Shown: positions 1 through 12,900, counted from the first letter of the stretch. The stretch is DNA of 64,000 nucleotides from Rutidosis leptorrhynchoides (GCF_046630445.1 NC_092338.1:155382001-155446000); one strand, 5' to 3'. Notes: generated by a model not told the origin, from the sequence alone. A program made the numbers and translations.

Positions 1-1209
1 ATGCTTATTTAAAACGAAGTAATCATGATGTTGGGCTAATTACTAAAATTGGGTAATGGAGCTTTGTATCATAATTGGGGTTTGGACAAAAGAACGACAC
101 TTGTGGAAATTAGACTATGAGCTATTAATGGGCTTTATATTTGTTTAACTAAATGATAATTTTTTAATTTTAATATAAAGATTTACAATTGGACGTCCCT
201 ATAAATAACCATATACACTCGATCGGACACGATGGGAGGGGTATTTATATGTACGAATAATCGTTTATTTAATCGGACACGGGAATGGATTAATAGCCAC
301 TAGAATTATTAAAACAAGGGTGAAATTATGTACAAGGACACTTGGCATAATTGATAACAAAGTATTAAAACCTTGGGTTACACGCAGTCGACATCCTGGT
401 GTAATTATTAAACAAAGTATTAAAACCTTGTTACAGTTTAAGTCCCCAATTAGTTGGAATATTTAACTTCGGGTATAAGGATAATTTGACGAGGACACTC
501 ACACTTTATATTTATGACTGATGGACTGTTATGGACAAAAACTAGACGGACATATTAAATAATTCAGGACAAAGGACAATTAACCCATATGCATAAAACT
601 AAAATCAACACGTCAAACATCATGATTACGGAAGTTTAAATAAGCATAATTCTTTTATTTCATATTTAATTTCCTTTATTTTATATTTAATTGCACTTCT
701 AATTATCGCACTTTTATTTATTGTTATTATATTTAATTGCACTTTTAATTATCGTACTTTTTAATTATTGCAAGTTTATTTTATTGCACTTTTATTTATC
801 GCAATTTCATTATCGTTATTTACTTTACGCTTTAAATTAAGTCTTTTATTTATTTAATATTTTTACATTTTGTTTTAACTGCAACTAAAGTTTTAAAATC
901 GACAAACCGGTCATTAAACGGTAAAAACCCCCCTTTATAATAATAATATTACTTATATATATATTTGTATTTTTATAAAATAAAACTAATATAGCGTTAA
1001 GCTTTGTTAAAAGATTCCCTGTGGAACGAACCGGACTTACTAAAAACAACACTATTGTACGATTAAGTACACTGCCTATAAGTGTTGTAGCAAGGTTTAA
1101 GTATATCCATTCTATAAATAAATAAATATCTTGTGTAAAATTGTATCATATTTAATAGTATTTCCTTGTAAAATTTAATAGTATTTTATACCCCTTAGCT
1201 TTAACATCA
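1..1209 (+). mobile_element. LTR, 3' part, plus orientation (window cuts its 5' part)
   Basis: This stretch is the reverse complement of about 3287-4481 with only scattered differences, so it is a second copy of the LTR at 3269-5253 lying in the opposite direction. The window edge removes roughly 770 bp of its 5' part. The shared sequence runs to the GTATTTTATACC stretch (ending about 1191). I place the end at CATCA (1209) because the other copy also ends in ATCA, but the last 18 bases are diverged. It is either a solo LTR or the 3' LTR of an element lying to the left; its 5-bp target duplication would be outside the window. Confidence 0.8.
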
Positions 1210-3268
1210 CCTTCTTCTCTAGTTTCAAGGATACATTCCCCTGGTCTTTCCCTTGTTTCCCTGATAGCCATGATTACCTTTTCTCGATCATAGGTTGAAA
1301 CTAGGGTACCAATACCTTCGGGCGTATGGAACTTTACTAATTGGTGTAAAGTAGATGCAATTATTCCCATCTTCATCATGGCTACTCTCCCTAGCAGAAT
1401 GTTATGCTGTGAGGTAGACCAGACTACTACAAAGTCTAGTGTTTCGGTTCTGGACAACGGTGGTTCTCTAATGGTGAAATCGAGGTCTATCTCTCCGATA
1501 GGCCAGCATCTTTCCCCGGAGAATCTGACTAGAGGTATTCTTGGTGGACTTAGGCGGGCTTTAATGGCAGGGCTAAGCTGATCGAAGTAATGCTCATACA
1601 TGATGTCGCATGCACTGCCGCCATCCAAGTAAACTCGATGTACTTCTCTCTCGGAGATTCATTCGTTGATTGTAACAGGTTTATCAGAGGGAGTAATGGT
1701 ATCGAGTGCTGGGAAGGAGATCTCTTACCAGTCTATCACTCCTCTTTTTCTCCCCCTCTTGTAGGTCCTTAGTTTCTCGACGGCGAAGCATTCTGCGACA
1801 GTCAGTATGGCGTTGTCTGCATTTGGTTTCTTTTATTTGGGTTTAGGCTCTTGCTTCGGTACCTTCGGGTTTCGTATGCCCTTTACTAGATGCGTTAATT
1901 TTCCAGATCTGACTGCTTCCTCTATGGCCTGCCTCAACTGTATGCAGTAGTCTGTTTCGTGCCCGAAGTCGTTATGAAAGTCACTAAATTTTCTTGTATC
2001 TCTCATCCTTCCTTTGCTATTCAGCTTTGGTGGAGCTTTAAAGGCTTGGGCAGCCCTTTCGGTAGCCAAGATTTCTTTAGGTTACTTTATCAACGTTCCG
2101 AGGATCCCGGGGATGTTTTCCTTTCTGTAAGGGGAGAACATGTTCCGCTCGTTTCTTCTTCCGGACTTTTCTTCGCGGTGACCTGCCTTTTATTTCCGCT
2201 TAAAACCCTAGGATTCTTCGTATACGAAGCTATTGGCGGTGTCTTTAGTATCTAACCAAACGTACGCTTTGTCTAGCAAAGCTTCGTAAGTGTCGGGGAG
2301 ATCTCGGCTAATGTGTTCCACCAACGCTCGGGTCCTACAGCCGTATAAGAGTCCTGAGATTCTTTGTGACTCGGGGAGTCCGGGGATCTGTTGGGTTTCA
2401 TCCATATACCGGATGAGGAAAGCTCTCGAAGCTTCACTTTCCTCCTGCTTGATACTGTGGGCAGCAACATGATTCTTCTTGTGTTTATTTTGCTGGCTGA
2501 ACTTCGACCTGAAGAGTCGTTTAAGGTCCTCGAAACTCGAGACAGAATCCTTTGCCAAAGAATTTAACCTGATTCTTGCATCGCTTTTGAGCACGTACGA
2601 GAACGCTTGGCAAGCTACGGCTGTGTCCCACCTCGACATTCGAGCCGCACCTTCGAAGATATTTATAAAATCATCAGGGTCATCTTTTCCCTCGTAATAT
2701 CCCAGGTGGGAAGGTATCGTCATCCCGAAAGGTAGCGGGTGATTTTGTATCGAAGATATAAAAGGAGTTTTCTGACTCTTCCAGAATTGGTCCAATCATC
2801 CGCCAATGTTTCCATTAGCTTCGTGGAGGAGGTTGTTTGCAACGGGGGCACCACCGACATACACATTTTGGTAGTGTAAACTAACCCATGGATTACCTCC
2901 GTTCCATATTTGTGACCCCATAGGCAACGAATCGTTTTGATGAGTCATCATGGGAATAACTCCTGTGGCTGGTAGGACCGTGCTGGTGTTAGGCATGTTT
3001 TGCGGAACAACAGGAAACAGACTCCCGAAGGTATATTGCTGCGTAACTGGTTCTCCAGAGTTGCCCAACGGGACACTGGTGGTGATCATTGAATGAGCCG
3101 GTTGCGAAGGCACCGGCTGAAGAGTGATGTTCGGAGGGATCGCCAGTTGTAAGATCTGGGGCTGGCTGGCAAGAGGGAGACTTCTTGCTGGTCTTGCCTC
3201 TATTTCTATTTCTTCGTCAACGTCCTCACTATCATACATGAGGGTTCACCGACTGTGTAATTGCCCCT
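1210..3268 (-). pseudogene. gag-protease remnant of a Tat-like Ty3 retrotransposon (main part)
   Basis: Four open stretches (3239-2796, 2795-2208, 2069-1833, 1628 downward) lie in one reading frame on the minus strand, separated by stop codons. In order they hold a proline/glutamine-rich N-terminal region, a retrotransposon gag domain (2795-2208, with the FEDLKRLFRSKF-type core), a lysine-rich nucleocapsid-like stretch, and an aspartic-protease-like segment beginning with an Asp-Gly-Gly motif near 1628. At least two stops are TGA at places where CGA would restore arginine, as expected from decay of methylated CpG. The ORF is interrupted on the right by the solo LTR at 3269-5253 and continues at 5254-5463. 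On the left it is cut by the plus-oriented LTR. Assignment to the Tat branch rests on gag and protease appearance and the primer-binding site, so it is tentative. Confidence 0.8.
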
Positions 3269-5258
3269 TGATGCGGTAGCGGAGTGGTATAAAATACTAT
3301 TAAATTTTTGCAGGAAATACTATTAAATACGATACAATTTTACACAAGATATTTATTTATTTATAGAATGGATATACTTAAACCTTGCTACAACACTTAT
3401 AGGCAGTGTACCTAATCGTACAGTAGTGTAGTTTTTAGTAAGTCCGGTTCGTTCCACGGGGAAAATCTTTAAACAAAGCTTAACGCTATATTAGTTTACT
3501 TTTATAAAAATACAAATATATATATATATAAGTAATATTATTATTATAAAGGGGGGTTTTTACCGTTTAATGACCGGTTTGTCGATTTTAAAACTTTAGT
3601 CGCAGTTAAAACCAAATGTAAAATATTAAAAATGAATACAAGACTTAAATTAAAGCATAAAGTAAATAACGATAATGAAATTGCGAATAATAAAAGTGCG
3701 ATAAAATAAACTTGCGATAATTAAAAAGTACGATAATTAAAAGTGCAATTAAATACAATAATAATAAAAATGCGATATTTAGAAGTGCAATTAAATATAA
3801 AATAAAGGAAATTAAATATGAAATAAAAGAATTATGCTTATTTAAACTTCCGTAATCATGATGTTTGACGTGTTGATTTTAGTTTTATGCTCATGGGTTA
3901 ATTGTCCTTTGTCCTGGATTATTTAATATGTCCGTCTGGTTTTTGTCCATAACAGTCCATCAGTCATAAATATAAAGTGCGAGTGTCCTCGTCAAATTAT
4001 CCTTATACCCGAAGTTAAATATTCCAACTAATTGGGGATTTAAACTGTAACAAGATTTTAATACTTTGTTTAATAATTACACCAGGATGTCGACTGAGTG
4101 TAACCCAAGGTTTTAATATTTTGTTATCAATTATACCAAATGTCCTTGTACATAATTTCACCCCTGTTTTAATTATTCTAGTGGCTATTAATCCATTCCC
4201 GTGTCCGGTTAAATGAACGATTATTCGTACATCTAAATACCCCGCCCATCGTGTCCGATTGAGTGTATATGGTAATTTATAGGGACGCCCAATTGTAAAT
4301 CTTTATATTAACATTAACAAACTATCATTTAGTTAAACAAATATAAAGCCCATTAATAGCCCATAGTCTAATTTCCACAAGTGTCGTTCTTTTGTCCAAA
4401 CTCCAATTATGGTACAAAGCCCAATTACCCAATTTTAGTAATTAGCCCAACATCATGATTACTTCGTTTTAAATAAGCATAATAATAACTTAGCTACGAG
4501 ACATTAATGTAAAAAGGTTGAACATAACTTACAATGATTAAAAATAGCGTAGCGTTACACGGACAGAATTTCGACTTACACCCTTACAATATTCGCTAAC
4601 ATACCCTTATTATTAGAATTATAATTAAAATTAAAATTAAATTATAAATATAAATATATCGTATGAATGAGGAGAAAAAAGATGATGAAAATGATCAGAA
4701 TTCGGTTTGCTTTATAGGGAGTTTCAAAACTGGGGGCTCCGCGACTCGCGGCCTTTTTGGCCTTCAAACTCCGCGAGTCGCGGAGTTTGCTTTTACAGCT
4801 CAGAGGAGTTTGGCTCTTTGTTTACCGACGGTTTATAATATATATATAATATATATATAATTAATATAATTAATTATATATTATATTATATTTATATACA
4901 TAGTTAACTTGTAATTTTTAGTCCGTTGCGTCGAGCGTTGAGAGTTGACTCTGGTCCCGGTTCCGGATTTTCGAACGTCCTTGCGTACAATTTTATATTT
5001 TGTACTTTGCGTTTTGAATCTTGTACTCTTGTAATTTCGAGACGTTTCTTATCAATAATTGGAACCTCTTTGATTGTCTTTTGTACTTTTGAGCTTTTTG
5101 GTCGTTTGCGTCTTCAATTCGTCGAATCTGTCTTTTGTCTTCACCTTTTATTATTTAAACGAATATCACTTGTAAATAGAACAATTTCAACTAAAAGCTT
5201 GTCTTTCTTGAGGAATAATGCTATGAAATATATGTTCGTTTTTAGCATTATCACCCCT
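3264..5258. repeat. 5-bp target-site duplication CCCCT around solo LTR
   Basis: CCCCT occurs at 3264-3268 and again at 5254-5258, directly abutting the TGAT...ATCA ends of the LTR between them. Removing the LTR and one copy joins the two gag pieces in the same reading frame, which confirms the insertion. Confidence 0.93.
3269..5253 (-). mobile_element. Solo LTR, 1985 bp, inserted in gag
   Basis: On the minus strand it starts TGATAATGCTAAAAACG (5253) and ends in ATCA (3269). It has no primer-binding site, polypurine tract or coding interior, and is flanked by CCCCT repeats, so it is a solo LTR left after LTR-LTR recombination. It holds two copies of a GC-rich near-palindrome (4737-4751 and 4769-4785) in otherwise AT-rich sequence. 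Short inverted copies of an ATGCTTATTTAAA-type motif lie near 3836 and 4481. I recognise it as a widespread Asteraceae LTR type, from memory. The partner copy at 1-1209 is in the opposite orientation. Confidence 0.92.
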
Positions 5259-5463
5259 CTTCTCGTAACTTTTTGAGAACGGCGCATATGTTATCATAGT
5301 TATTGAGTATGAAAGTATTGTCGATTAACGGCGGTGGCCCAGAATCACTCCGATCCGTGGTTATTGGCATAGCAGGAGTGATAGGCGTCCGTGTCCCGGT
5401 TTCATGCTGGTCTACCTCAGATGGTAAAGAGAAACCGGGTGGTGGGTGATCATATTCTGCCAT
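5254..5463 (-). pseudogene. N-terminal gag of the Tat-like element
   Basis: An ATG at 5463 opens a 70-codon frame that runs straight into the solo LTR junction at 5254. It begins MAEYDHPPPGF and is rich in proline, serine and acidic residues. The same frame resumes at 3263 after the LTR, with one TGA soon after the junction. The start lies about 50 bp downstream of the primer-binding site, as expected for a gag start. This piece and the 1210-3268 piece were one ORF before the LTR insertion. Confidence 0.85.
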
Positions 5464-5510
5464 GATCTTGTGTTTTTTTCAAACAAAGTGAATATTGAAG
5501 TGGGGTCCCA

Positions 5511-5522
5511 CGGATGGCGCCA
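5511..5522 (-). other. Primer-binding site of the Tat-like element
   Basis: The minus strand reads TGGCGCCATCCG starting at 5522, two bases after the LTR end. A TGG start followed by a tRNA-3'-end-like GCGCC is the standard plant retrotransposon primer-binding site; related Tat/Ogre elements use TGGCGCC-type sites. Confidence 0.85.
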
Positions 5523-5524
5523 AT

Positions 5525-6317
5525 TGTTTGTACAATTCTTGGCAACCCTTGTTGGAGAAACAAGGATATTGAGGTTTGATCACTGGATGGGTAATATAGC
5601 AGGATATGATGATGTATGTATGCTTGTTGGCGATTCCCCGAAGGTAGCACAAAGGTATCGTGCTTTACGTCACCAAGATACGAAGGTAACTCATTGAGAT
5701 TATTGTATGTGAGTAATTGTGACTTAGAGTGAATGCCCCCTCCAGAGATCATGTTCTCCTTTTTATAGGGTTAGGCAATAGCTTTATCATCAGCTTTCTA
5801 GGAGGATTCAGTCTTCGAGGCGATCTCTGATAAGACAAAGGGAACTTTCCCTTCGGCCGACTGCAACTCCTGCTGGCTTAAGAAAGCTACCCTGCAACAT
5901 TCCTCTTTTGTCATTTGGATGTTAGTGGAAGCGAGTTTGGTCAACCGCTTACTTCTCTCATTCAGTCTAGGTGATCTTGTGACTTTAGGAGAAGTCCTTG
6001 TCCATTGGTAACCGTGATCTCTTCGTCACCACGTTCCTTCGTTACTATTGCTTCGTATAACGGAAGTGGTTTTGTACGAACTCTGAATATTGGGATTCTA
6101 CTTTGGTAGCATTCTTCTTTTATCTTTTGGGCGCCTTTATTTGTGTTTGAGGATATCCCGCCCTCAATTTGTATTTGACATATGTGTTCTTGTGATCCAT
6201 TCTTATGTCACATATCCTCGTTAGGCGTGATATCTCCGTTAGCTTAGCTTCGTTTATCTTGACGGGGGGATACACTATCACTTTGGATTGGGTCTATAGT
6301 TCAACTTCATTTAAACA
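5525..6317 (-). mobile_element. 5' LTR of the Tat-like Ty3 element, 793 bp
   Basis: On the minus strand it begins TGTTTAAATG (6317) and ends CAAACA (5525), giving matched TGTTT...AAACA termini next to the primer-binding site. Its right flank is AGTAT; the matching 3' LTR and target duplication lie outside the window or have been lost. Open reading frames crossing it (for example 5450-5752) are leader/LTR sequence, not protein. Confidence 0.8.
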
Positions 6318-7084
6318 AGTATTACCCATCATAAATGTAAGTTCTCTAAATTTGTTAACTTCTCGACAATAATTCATTTGATTGATTCATTCATTGCAAG
6401 ATAAAAAGAGGCTTATTTCATTCTCATAAAATCTTTGCTTTTATCCTGAAAAAATTGTCATGGTAAAGTAAATAAGCTAAATACATTGGAAAAAAATATC
6501 ATATCATTGTTAATATTTCAATTTTAATATTTTAAGGATGCAATTTCTTTTTCACATAAATAAAAAGACTATTGTCACTGAAATAAGATATTGGATTAGT
6601 GTTAAGTAGGTGATTTAGTCCTCTATCGAGAGGAAAGAGTGAAGCAAGGCGACAGGGAGGCATATGGTCGCCAAATCAAAATCAAGAAACTTATGGCAGC
6701 ATAAAAAAAACTACATGAAGAAAATGCATGAAAGAAATGAGGAGAAAGTAAACTGGAAAATGGAGGAAAAAGATGGATGAAAAGCCAAGAAAAATTAACA
6801 TAGACCTCCGACAAGGTCTCGAAGACCGAAAGGTAGACGACAAAAGGAGGGCTACGGTGGGAGATTCAAGTGAAAGGTTTTTCTTGCAACATAAATGAAA
6901 GCAATTATGGATGATATTATGCTCCCTACATCGTAATTTAGTCAACTGCAGATAAAAAAAAAATATAATTTAACAAATATCAATATTGTGCTTTTTTTTT
7001 ACTTACATATTTTACTCTTATTTTTTACATGTATAAAGCAAAGGTATATAGGGACTTAATCTACTTATTATTTACAATAAGTAT
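6318..7084. other. Intergenic, nothing recognised
   Basis: AT-rich sequence with poly-A and poly-T runs. I see no gene, LTR end or terminal inverted repeat. The short frames around 6623-6945 lack composition or motifs that suggest coding. Confidence 0.6.
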
Positions 7085-7400
7085 ATCAGCCACCACGAGT
7101 GAACAGTAACAGTATGACATCACCGCTGACGTCATGCTGATGTCGGCAATTTTGACTTCTTTTTTTTGGCCTTTCCATCTCAAATATTTGGCCCAAATGA
7201 GCCTATGACCTCTTCCTAATTATTATTATTATTATTATTATTTTATTATTATTACAATTGGGTACATCTTCTTTACTACTCAAATTTTTTATTCAAAAAG
7301 CGTATTTTTGTAATTTTCATTCACCCTAATTATTTGCATCCCATCTCCTCCTCACCTGAAGCTTCTGGTCCTGCTCTTCTAACCCTAACTTCCAAATCAG
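7085..7400 (+). promoter_or_regulatory. Promoter-like region of an unrecognised gene
   Basis: It holds a palindromic bZIP-type element TGACGTCA (near 7128), a GGCCCA-type site followed by GAGCC (7189-7202), an (ATT)n tract (7219-7252), then a shift to C/T-rich leader-like sequence with AACCCTAA-type telo-box motifs (near 7380). Site II (GGCCCA) plus telo-box pairs are known from plant housekeeping promoters. The reading as a promoter is inference. Confidence 0.4.
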
Positions 7401-8596
7401 TGTGTCTCTATCTGGCGTTTTTTACTCTGTTGTCACCTTAGTATCTAGAAGTCTCTCGCCCCTTTCATTTGTTACTTTCAGTTCCTAAAGTCTTCTCCCT
7501 CCTGCAACTCAGAGCAACTCCAGTAGATTGTACAACCGCTGCTTTTACTAATCCCTCCTTCACCACCAACAGCGACCACCACCGTCGCCGCTACCACCAA
7601 CATCACCGCCACCGCCACCGCCACCGCCACCGCCGTCAACACCACCGCCACGACTACTCAACATCACAAACCAACGACGGCGGCAATCAATTGCGTACTC
7701 CATAAGGAGATCCAGGTACGTTTTTCCTTATTCTTTTTTCGTTTTTGGGTGGAATTGGAGTTCGATTTTACGGTTTTCGTTTTGAATTCGACTAGGGTCA
7801 TAAGCTGTTTTATCTTTTGTTAAATACATATATACGGACTCTTCCCTATTTTGACATACCTAAAAGTGTATAATCTTCTAACAAATAAAGGCGTAAGCTT
7901 TTTGATCGATAAATCGAAGTTGGAACAATTTGGTTCGGTTGAGTGTTTGAAAGTATTAGCGGTGAATTTTGAGGTATGTTTTCGATTTGTAAACCCTAAT
8001 TTTATCCACTAATCTCGGTTAGAACAACTACCACTCTTTACCAAAATTTTGATTAATATTTTGTTAATCGACCCTTTAGATGATAATTTGTAAAAATCAT
8101 GACTTTTAGATGATAGTCGATAAAAATAGACCTTTTATCGCACAGAGTTTGTAAATCGAGTTAGTACTGTACTACTTTTTACTCAAATTTTGATAATTAT
8201 CACATTAAGTATGTAGTTGGTTTCGGGTAGTTTTGAGGAACTATATTATGTCTTTTTCGGTTACAATATGGGAAATGAAATGTTGTGACTTTGGACTTGC
8301 TGTTCCTATAGCTTGAGGAAATACTTGAAGAACTTGGTTACAAACCTGCTCGAATTCCAGCGGAGAAGGTGATTAGGCTCCCTCATTCGTTAGCCCGGAT
8401 CAAGTCAGTAGAGTTTGTTAAGTGTTATCATAACTTCAATAGATAAACATTAGCTTCATTCCTCTCTGATTATCCTACTTAAACACATAATGATCACGCT
8501 GACATTGTTGTACGTATATATCAAGTTATCAACAAAGAGTTAAACAATTTAATGTAGTTCAGAGGGATGAGAAGCCTTTTGGTGACGTCAGGGCAG
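7401..8596 (+). CDS. Candidate exons of an unrecognised gene
   Basis: Three exon-like blocks have consistent splice signals and phases. A C/T-rich leader with a CCGCCA-type repeat ends CAG|GTACG (7715). A 92-nt block, 8312-8403 (acceptor TATAG, donor GTCAGT), encodes LEEILEELGYKPARIPAEKV and continues for ten more residues. A 34-nt block, 8563-8596 (acceptor TTCAG, donor GTATCA), closes in phase. Together blocks two and three read 42 codons with no stop. No ATG precedes them in frame, so the start may be non-AUG, lie elsewhere, or be lost. I do not recognise the protein. Further pieces may be the GATGAGGACATCC stretch at 9059 and the exon-like block at 13437-13676. It could be a decayed gene. 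Confidence 0.3.
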
Positions 8597-9908
8597 GTAT
8601 CAAATCAATCTTTTCTGCGTATATATAATATACACATTTCTATATAATATACATATTTTGTTTATTATTATAGTCAGTAGCTATGTATATATATACTTGA
8701 TGTTGATGCATTGTATTTATTTTTATTTCTGATGTTGTTAAAAGTGCATATATATTTGTGTTGTGATTAAAATCGATTCATTTTATAGATAATGATAATA
8801 TGTTCTTTAAATTTGTGGATGTGTTTTGTGATTTTTATTTTTTTTTTTATTTTTTTTGATGGTTTCAACAAAAGTGTTATTTCTTTATGTTGGCAAGTCT
8901 TATTTAGAAAGGTATCATGGTGACTGTTATGAAATGGTATTGGTCTCATTTGCTTTGTTATACATTAATCCATGAAATTAGTCTATTTAGAATTAGAAAG
9001 GAATTAGTGTTAAGTTTTAGTTAATTAACTAAAACTAACATTACACTATACATTATCAGATGAGGACATCCTTGCAATCGCTAACCGTTTTGCCTCTATT
9101 TTTGTTTACAAAATTATCGTCGTTTCATTGTTGTACTAACTGCACTGATGGTGTGACGCTGCCCAAAGGTTCGGTTGGGTGATGGTATGATTGGTACATT
9201 TTCCTTCGAATTTTCTCATTATATGTTAATTTCTATTTCTATTATTGATTGCTAACCAAGTTTAGTAACAATTACGCGATCAAGATGATATAGGTTCTTA
9301 TAATAACATATGCACGTTATAATAACATCCTTGCGTTTTTTCTGATCAATTTTATCATTTATTCAAATTCTTGCAGTTTGTGTTTTCAGCTTCTAAAGGC
9401 CAGTCATAGATTGAGGATTGTTGTAGGAGTTTAGTTGTGGGTTGAAGGTTTCTTCTCTTTTACGGAAATATGGAGGTTTATTATCTATTGTCACTGATTG
9501 TTGCCTTTGGTTTGTTTAGTGCATTCGTAGAGTATAGTTAAAAAAGGTTTCTGTATTTTTGAAACTTCGTATTTAGTGCATTTAAGATTAATTTGATAAA
9601 GTGATTAATCTTATACCATCCGATTTAATTCGAGGTTAATCCAAACTCAATATTGACAATCAATGGGCGAGGTATCTCACTACTTTAGTGGAAAGACCGA
9701 AGCTTGGTTTGCTGAACAATATGCTTTTTTCAAGTTAGGTTTTAGTTGTTTAGTTTTTATAAGGAAATGTTTATGAGTTGCAATTGAATTACGTTAGCCT
9801 ACTTTTTGCTCCTATTATAAATTAAATGATTTTTTTCTATTTGTGTTTAGTTATATTTATAGGTTATACATTATTAGGTTATTTTTTCTATGATCTTTTC
9901 TATATTAT
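8597..9908 (+). other. Intron-like AT-rich sequence, no gene
   Basis: AT-rich, with a perfect 24-bp palindrome at 9013-9036 centred on TTAATTAA. Short exon-like stretches (9059-9110; 9662-9750, which starts with an ATG) are possible but have no clear partners. Confidence 0.4.
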
Positions 9909-9913
9909 TATAC

Positions 9914-12900
9914 TTTATAACCACCCTCACATTTTCGTTCTGAAATGACTAAAATGCCCTTAGGGTTTCACCAGGAAATTCTGTGTAATCGAATTAGGGT
10001 TGTTATCCATTACGACCAATGAACTAAAAATTTATGCTTTCATTAAATGATCGTAATTATTAATAAAACCCTAATATAATTTAAAACCCTAAACCTAACC
10101 CTACCTATTAACTACTAAACCCTAATCTCATTTAATATTGAATATTAAACCCTAACTCTAATACTAAATAAATAATATAAATAATATGTTAAAAATTAAA
10201 ATGTGACAATATTTATAAGATTCAAACAAATAAGAATATATATAAACTAAATGGAATCAAATAAAATTAATAAAAGTTGGGGTTAATAATTAAATAAAAG
10301 GTAATTAAATAAATGTAACTCTAATATTGATAATATTAATAATAATAATAAAAAAATATAAAATATATATAAATAAATACATTAAAGCCGTAAAAAAAAA
10401 AACATATAAACTTAATGATATAAATCGGCTGAAAAACATGCAGCAAATAATTAACTTAATCACTAAGTTTTCACAATTCTTGTTTAACTATAATTAGAGT
10501 CCCTGATCTCCAAGCTTTTTGAGTAGGATTAGGAAACAAATTTTCACCTATAAATACCCTCATGTGTTCCAAGTTTGTCACACCAAATTTAACCTGCTAA
10601 TTAGCGACATCCTCCTGCTGTTTTCCCTCTCCTGATTGTCGACCAAAAACACCTTCCACAGCCAGCTTGCATTCGCAAATCATCATCACCATCACAGCCT
10701 TTTTTTCCCGCCACTCTCCTGTCTCCTGTCCAGCTTCTGTTTTCGCCACACAAACCCTCACAAACCCTGCTGTAATCGACCACCAAACAGCCATCAAACC
10801 TGCTGTTCTTGCTGCTGTTATACCTCCTTTGTTGCCGCAAAACACCACGAAGAAACCCACCTCTGCTGCTTCTTTGTTACGTGACCATGAATCACCCAAA
10901 CAACCCGTTTTGGCACCCTTGTTTGCGTGACCTGCTGCTGCTACCTGCTGGTTTCTGTTCGTGAATAAAAGGACCCAATAAAACTTTGTTTTGGGTCGTG
11001 AGTTTCTGCTGGAAGGCTGCTGCTATTTAGTTTTCATAATCATCATCAATATTTGATCTTTACCTTCTAAAGGTATACCTAAACCCTAATGTTAATTATA
11101 CTTTTAATAGATTTAGGTTGAGTTGTTAAGTTATGATTTTATGTGTTAAAAATTGATAATGAATATGAATTATGAATGTGTATGAATAATGATAATGAAT
11201 ATGATTATAAGAATATGAATATGAATTGGTTATGAATAAGTATATGGTTAAAAGATATTGAATAATAATTGATTATGATGATTAGTGTTAAAAGATTTGA
11301 ATAACAATTATGGCTGTTAATAAGTTAAAAGTATGATTATGAGAAGATAATTAAGATATAGAGTATGATCTTGAATATGAAGTAATAGTTTGATAATGAT
11401 TAAGAATAAGGATTATGAATGGTGTTAAAAGTTATGAATAAGGTTAAAGGATGTAATGAAAGATTATGATTAATGTTAATAAGTTAGTTAAATAAATATA
11501 AGATTAAAGTTGTTAAGTTATGATGCTCATAAAACTAGTTTGATAAGTTAAAGATTATGATTTAATGTGTTAATGATTGATGAGATAATAACGATTAAGA
11601 GTTAAGATTATGAATGTTAATAAGTCCATAGGTCATGATTATGATTAATGGGATTAGTTGTAAAATTTGAAAGAGTATTAGTAAATAATAATGAAAATAA
11701 TATACACATGCATGCATGCATGCATACGTATGTATGTACATGGGTACATTGTAGATATATGAGTATGTGTATATGTAAGTATATACATACTTGTATATGT
11801 ATGTGTACATATGTATGTATATGTACGTGTGTGTGTATGTATGCTATTTTAGTAAGACATAGAAAGTGAAGTAGTTATATGTATATGTACCACTTTTTAC
11901 ATTAATGAATATATAATACTTACATATATTATACATATATATCACAAGGTTATAAACATATATATGTACGAAAATAAATAAAGAATATATGTATGTATCA
12001 TATAGGTATATTTATATATGTAACATATAATAATAAGATTAAATAATAGTGGATTAATTAAAGAATAATATTACTATTATTATTATAACTTATACACGTA
12101 TCTATATAGTAACACCATAAATTACGCTAAGTATATTATCACCTATATGGCTATATATATGATTAATAAGTACATTAATAAATGGTTATGTGTATACACG
12201 ATTAACGTGAAGGTTATAATTAAAGATAGCGTACAAAGAGTACAAACATCACCGCTACTTGTGGCCTAGGGTGATCCTTGGTACCATTATGGGACGCTTG
12301 TGGATCTCGAATGCCACGACTTAGATTCTGGTCAAGAGATCCTGGGCCGCTCGGTAACAATAGATCATTCGAGTGACTTGCATACTAGCAACGAAGTTTG
12401 GGCGAGATTGTACAACATCCTTGTTAAAGATTATAACCCGAACTTCTTAAATTAGAAGCTTACTATAAGTGGAAGCTTTCCATAAATAGTAGGTTTTCAA
12501 ATATAGAAATTTTTGAGAAATAGTAACTTTTCTCGAAAAATGGTCGCTGTTATTATAGTTTACTATATTAATAAACAAACTTATGTCTATTGTACATTAA
12601 CTAATCGAACATTATATCTCTAGGTTGAGATCTCCGATTACACACTCCGTTCATACAACTTGCGTGGAATTTCTTACATGCTACTAAGGTGAACTTCATA
12701 GCCCATCTTTTTACTATTTATTAACTGTTTTACAACTTTTGGAGTGAGACACATGCTTGCTTTTAAATGATTTACAATTTAGACACAAGAACCTAAACTA
12801 TTTGATATGCAATTTCGTGAGTCTTTTGTTAAACATGTATTTATTATTACATGCGAATTCCCGCCATAATATCGTTAATTGCTGGAATTGAAATTTGCAA

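Noticed and set aside
5450-5752. 100-codon minus frame next to gag
   Set aside because: It crosses the primer-binding site and LTR end, so it is leader sequence.
7469-7705. 78-codon His/Arg-rich frame
   Set aside because: It starts at a non-ATG codon in C/T-rich leader with a CCGCCA repeat; better read as 5' leader exon.
9960-10150. Telomere-like AACCCTAA sequence as a chromosome end
   Set aside because: Units are irregular and scattered within an LTR; not a telomere array.
10597-10930. Overlapping frames on both strands in CTGCTG-rich sequence
   Set aside because: They lie after the TATA box in a solo LTR and are open on several frames at once because of simple composition.
11595-11869. 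Tyr/Ile/Cys-rich frames on both strands
   Set aside because: They result from TATG/TACA simple sequence.
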